The translations under genes and the position numbers were made by a program. A DNA stretch of 64,000 nt from Tsuneonella rigui (GTDB taxonomy: Bacteria > Pseudomonadota > Alphaproteobacteria > Sphingomonadales > Sphingomonadaceae). The stretch covers positions 103,822-167,821 of the forward strand of contig NZ_RSEL01000015.1 of assembly GCF_003958625.1 (NCBI RefSeq). The letters are read 5' to 3'. The notes beneath the pieces are model-generated. The model ran no database searches, had not been told where the DNA came from, and saw only the letters and a program-made list of their open reading frames with translations. Positions 61,217-64,000 of this stretch are shown here, in pieces. Position 1 is the first letter of the stretch, and the number at the start of each line of letters is the position of its first letter.

Positions 61217-61739
61217 TCACCCCGCAGGCGATCCGGGCACCGGAATTGCCCGAGGGATCGGTCTTGTAGTCGTCGGGATCGGCGTGGACGACGATCGAGG
61301 CCCCGTCGGTATCGAACAGCCAAGCCCGCACTTCCTCAGGCGTGCCCGAGAGGTCGGCGGTCAGCGCGCCGCTGCCGCCGGACTGGATCACCACATTGGG
61401 CAAGTCGCCCTCGTGCTTCCCGTCAGCCGCTAGCGAGCCGTGGTGCCGTCCGAGCGGGTTGAGGTGCCCGCCCGCCGAGGCAAAATCGGGCCCGTTGCAA
61501 GCGCCCACCGTATGCAGATGGATGCCATGCGCGCCCGGGGCAATACCGGTGAGCCCGACCGCGAGCGTGACTCGACTCCCTGCGGCGACGATTTGCGCGC
61601 TGCCAGCCGGTTGGCCATTCGCGAGCGTCAGCGTCGCGCTTCCGATCCGCTGCCCGGGCAGATCCGCAACCGTGTTGCACCCGGCAAGCGCTAGCGCGAG
61701 GGGAGCGGTGACAAGGGCGACAGGCAGGCGATGAGACAT
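61203..61739 (-). CDS. sodC: Cu/Zn superoxide dismutase, lipoprotein form
   Basis: A 178-residue superoxide dismutase. A lipobox LALAGC (Cys21) suggests it is anchored to a membrane facing the periplasm. Metal ligands are in IHLHTVG, GGHLNPLGRHH, HEGDLPN and VVHADPDDY; the disulfide Cys are in ACNGPDF and ARIACGV. It lies downstream of ompA on the same strand, separated by a terminator. Confidence 0.93.
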   Translation of the reverse strand: MSHRLPVALVTAPLALALAGCNTVADLPGQRIGSATLTLANGQPAGSAQIVAAGSRVTLAVGLTGIAPGAHGIHLHTVGACNGPDFASAGGHLNPLGRHHGSLAADGKHEGDLPNVVIQSGGSGALTADLSGTPEEVRAWLFDTDGASIVVHADPDDYKTDPSGNSGARIACGVIKPA

Positions 61740-61773
61740 GCGGGCAACTCCAGGACGGTTCGATAGTCAAACG

Positions 61774-61800
61774 AAAAAGGGGCCGGATTTCTCCGGCCCC
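61774..61800 (-). terminator. Rho-independent terminator of ompA
   Basis: On the minus strand an 8-bp stem (GGGGCCGG/CCGGCCCC) with a 6-base loop is followed by TTTTT, 26 bases after the ompA stop. Confidence 0.9.
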
Positions 61801-61825
61801 AATCGTTTTTCGGCTGAGCCGAAGC

Positions 61826-62983
61826 TTACATGCCCGAACCCGGACCGTAGGTGATTTCCACCCGGCGGTTCTGGAGTTCGCGCACGCCGTCCGCGGTCGG
61901 AACGCGCGGCTGCGATTCGCCGAAGGCTTCGGTCGTGATCCGGCCGTCCGGAACGCCGCGCCCAGCCATGTAGCTGCGCACGTTGTTCGCACGACGCTGC
62001 GACAGACCCACGTTGTACGTCGCCGTACCCGAACGGTCCGCGTGACCGGCGAGCATGACCGACGCCGCACCGCAGTTGGCGTAAGCCGAAACCGCGTTGT
62101 TGAGGATCGTCGCGGCTTCCGGAGTGATGTCCGCCTTGTCCCACTCGAAGAACACGATGTACGGGCCCTTGTTGCAGACCGGAGCGGTAACCACCGGCGG
62201 GGGCGGCGGGGGCGGCGGCGGCGGAGTCGGACGAGCCGGGCAAGTCGCGTCCATCGGCAGCTGTGTGCCGTCCCAGCAGGTCTGCATCGGGGCCGGAGCG
62301 CCGCCGAAGTTGAACCCGATGGTGCCGAGGATCGAGTGCGAACGCCACTTGGCGCTGGCTTCGCGGCCGAGGCTGTCGACGACATCGTTGTTGCTGGTGT
62401 TGAAGAAGCGATACTTCAAGCCGACGTCGATGGTGTCGGTGAGCGGAGCGCGCACACCGGCGAGCAGCTGCCAGGCGAAACCGCTGTCCGAATCGTCGAG
62501 GAAGCCCGCGCCGGCCGTATCGACGGTCACGCCGTCGAACTTGGTGCGCGCCACACCGACACCGCCGCCGACGAAGCCCTGCAGGCCATCGTCGTCACCG
62601 AAATCGGCGAGGGCGTTGACCATGAAGCTCAGGACGCTCGAATCGCCATCGGCGCCAAGCGTGGTGTTACGGTAGATGAAGCCACCCGGCGCGCCGAGGA
62701 CGCCAGCCGCGCCGATCTGCAGGTCCTGGATGTCCGCCGCACGATAGCTGCCTTCCGCTTCGAGGCGGATGAAGCCGAAGTCATAACCGACGATGCCGCC
62801 GAAGTCATAACCCTTGTGGTGGTCGACGTGAACCGCGTTGGTCGCGGCCGGCAGATCGAATTCGATGTCTTCAACGATCATCGGACCGCCATCGAGTTCG
62901 ACATACCACGCGCCATCACGCGCGAGAGCAGGCGATGCAATGGCAGTCGATGCCATCGCCATGCCAATGACGAGTTTCCGCAT
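61826..62983 (-). CDS. OmpA family outer membrane protein
   Basis: A 385-residue protein: signal peptide (ending SPALARDG), an N-terminal eight-stranded beta-barrel with GGIVGYDFGFIRLEAEGSYR and similar strands, a Pro-rich hinge of ten prolines in a row, and a C-terminal peptidoglycan-binding OmpA domain (YIVFFEWDKADITPEA, AGHADRSGTATYNVGLSQRR). AAGGGGAA precedes the ATG. A ~180-base AT-rich leader lies upstream. Confidence 0.95.
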   Translation of the reverse strand: MRKLVIGMAMASTAIASPALARDGAWYVELDGGPMIVEDIEFDLPAATNAVHVDHHKGYDFGGIVGYDFGFIRLEAEGSYRAADIQDLQIGAAGVLGAPGGFIYRNTTLGADGDSSVLSFMVNALADFGDDDGLQGFVGGGVGVARTKFDGVTVDTAGAGFLDDSDSGFAWQLLAGVRAPLTDTIDVGLKYRFFNTSNNDVVDSLGREASAKWRSHSILGTIGFNFGGAPAPMQTCWDGTQLPMDATCPARPTPPPPPPPPPPVVTAPVCNKGPYIVFFEWDKADITPEAATILNNAVSAYANCGAASVMLAGHADRSGTATYNVGLSQRRANNVRSYMAGRGVPDGRITTEAFGESQPRVPTADGVRELQNRRVEITYGPGSGM

Positions 62984-63175
62984 TATATAATTCCCCTTTT
63001 TAGCGAATTTGAGCCATCGAGCGGCCCGATTTCTAACTTTTCCCCATCAACGAGGCAAGCGGGCTTTGACTCCAAACTGTTGCAAGAAGGCATCGTTTGG
63101 CGACAAACACGAAAAAATCTTGTTTTCCAACCCTCCTTGTCCCCGCCGAACGCCTGCTCGTGGGGAATGTTCCCA
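62984..63175 (-). promoter_or_regulatory. AT-rich upstream region of ompA
   Basis: This gap is distinctly richer in A and T than its surroundings and contains GTTTG-TCGC-CAAAC, a small stem-loop, on the ompA strand. It probably holds the ompA promoter and a long leader; ompA transcripts in many bacteria have stabilising or sRNA-bound leaders. No promoter boxes can be fixed with confidence. Confidence 0.4.
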
Positions 63176-63616
63176 TCACTCGGCCGGGAATATTCCGGCA
63201 TCGCGCAAAGCCTGGATTAGTGTGGCAATCGTGCCACGGGCCTCTTGGTCGACAATGGCTCCGCCACCCGGCAGATCGGGCGCGGCCACCTGCCTCCATC
63301 CGTCCGAATAGACGAGGAAATGCCGCGCAGCGCGGTGGTACAAACGCATTCCCTCGACGGGAGCGGCAAACACCCACGTCCCGCCGACGAAGCCCGCGAG
63401 ACCATGCGGGTGGCCGGCGAAGATGCCGCTCGGCTCACCGCCGACCAGCCAGCACTGGCCCTCGCCCGGATCGCTCGGCGGCACATCGACCTCGCCCTCG
63501 ATGGCCGGATGCAGCAACATGTCCAGCAGCGCATGAGCGGCGTTGACGGTTGCCTCCTTTTGCGATTGCCCGGGGTGCGTGGCTGTGCTGCGGACCGCGC
63601 AGGGTCTCGGGCTCAC
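63176..63616 (-). pseudogene. DUF2793 gene remnant (gene-transfer-agent tail region), 5' end lost
   Basis: From about 63570 downward the frame reads as a DUF2793 protein: PGQSQKEATVNAAHALLD and WLVGGEPSGIFAGH, ending in a normal-looking C-terminus. The first codons of the family are missing: upstream of the Pro the sequence is that of a terminase gene in another frame. The only start in frame is a GTG at 63616 inside terminase sequence, so translation is doubtful. DUF2793 genes normally close the sphingomonad gene-transfer-agent cluster. Confidence 0.75.
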
Positions 63617-64000
63617 CCGCGGAATAGAGCCAGGCGATCGCGCCGTTCTCCCACGTCAGCTTGCGCAAGCTCGGCTCGAACACCGGGGCGAGCGCGCCGG
63701 GCGCGGCGGCGAGCACCCCGCTGTCGCCTTCCACCATCACGTTGCGCACTTCGGTCAGGCTCGCGCCGACCAGCGCGATCCGCGCATTGCCGTCCTGGCG
63801 GGCGACGTCGCGCACCCATTCGGCCCCGGCGCGGGTCTTGCCGAAGCCGCGCCCGGCGCAGATCAGCCAGGTGCGCCATGCCTGTTCGGGCGGGAGCTGC
63901 TCGTCGCGCGCCCAGCCTTCCCAATAGTAGCTGCCGAGCGCGGCGAGCTCGTGCGGTGCGAGCAGCCGGGCGAGCTCCTCGCGCTCGGCGTCGGCGGCCG
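63435..64000 (-). pseudogene. Truncated GTA-type terminase large subunit, 3' part replaced (extends beyond right edge)
   Basis: Reading leftwards from the edge, the sequence encodes the N-terminal ATPase of a phage/GTA DNA-packaging terminase: LAALGSYYWEGWARDEQ, Walker A GRGFGKT (63834-63854) and GASLTEVRNVMVEGDSGV, up to GPQHSHA at 63576. There the family should continue with the Walker B and nuclease parts. Instead the frame runs through out-of-frame DUF2793 sequence and stops at 63435. The nuclease domain is lost, so it cannot package DNA. Confidence 0.82.

Overview
The window is GC-rich, densely packed chromosomal DNA. The organism is very probably an alphaproteobacterium of the order Sphingomonadales. 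This is inferred from the gene content: exosortase-A-associated glycan genes, tandem M13 peptidases, intracellular PHA depolymerase, a RibA with a long N-terminal extension, and a gene-transfer-agent type terminase next to a DUF2793 gene. I saw no rRNA, tRNA, CRISPR array, insertion sequence or integrase. Coding density is high and no gene-free gap exceeds 300 bases; the largest is about 256 bases, at 38703-38958.

Layout. 1-4294 (-) holds most of gltB (glutamate synthase large subunit), cut by the left edge. 4463-8824 has a membrane-anchored acidic protein and a divergent pair of exosortase-A-associated genes (glycosyltransferase; O-glycosylation ligase with a tiny coupled upstream ORF). 8884-11928 (+) is a CoA/short-chain metabolism block: MaoC dehydratase, thiolase, CMD-family protein, SDR. 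11979-15682 has DUF4126, a zinc alcohol dehydrogenase with an SRPBCC partner, and PhaZ. 15822-23605 (+) has an MsbA-like ABC exporter, two tandem secreted M13 metallopeptidases, UppP and a GlsB/YeaQ-like protein. 23682-30273 has an Ala-rich lipoprotein, PhhA, and a (-) strand acyl-CoA degradation operon (lipoprotein, acyl-CoA dehydrogenase, CaiB/BaiF transferase, thiolase, MaoC) broken up by two REP-like palindromes. 30398-36365 (+) has RecQ, a lipoprotein, an SPFH/ribbon-helix-helix/membrane-protein triad, a beta-helix protein, a DksA-type zinc finger protein and Psd. 36362-42836 (-) has xth-ribA-GNAT, lolA, rpmG, and pabBC-rluA-arfB. 42947-49851 (+) has a HerA-like ATPase, an M1 aminopeptidase, an EEP-family hydrolase, and glnK-amtB behind a sigma-54 promoter. 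49918-54076 (-) is a five-gene run (TerC, DUF442, small membrane protein, sterol desaturase family, GMC oxidoreductase). 54329-61216 (+) has a double cold-shock-domain protein, argD-argF-hslO, a DUF3617-like protein, queC and an MFS transporter. 61203-64000 (-) has a lipoprotein Cu/Zn SOD, OmpA, and a collapsed gene-transfer-agent remnant at the right edge.

How genes work together. Nitrogen assimilation appears at both ends of the logic: GltB (GS-GOGAT cycle) and the PII/AmtB pair. The acyl-CoA genes form at least one complete degradation operon. Envelope functions recur: UppP, Psd, LolA, OmpA, lipoproteins and exosortase-linked glycan genes. Most genes are housekeeping. The more unusual observations are the terminase-DUF2793 deletion fusion, the apparent CTG start of ribA inside the xth stop codon, a structured 3' region after lolA, and several strong palindromes at promoter positions.
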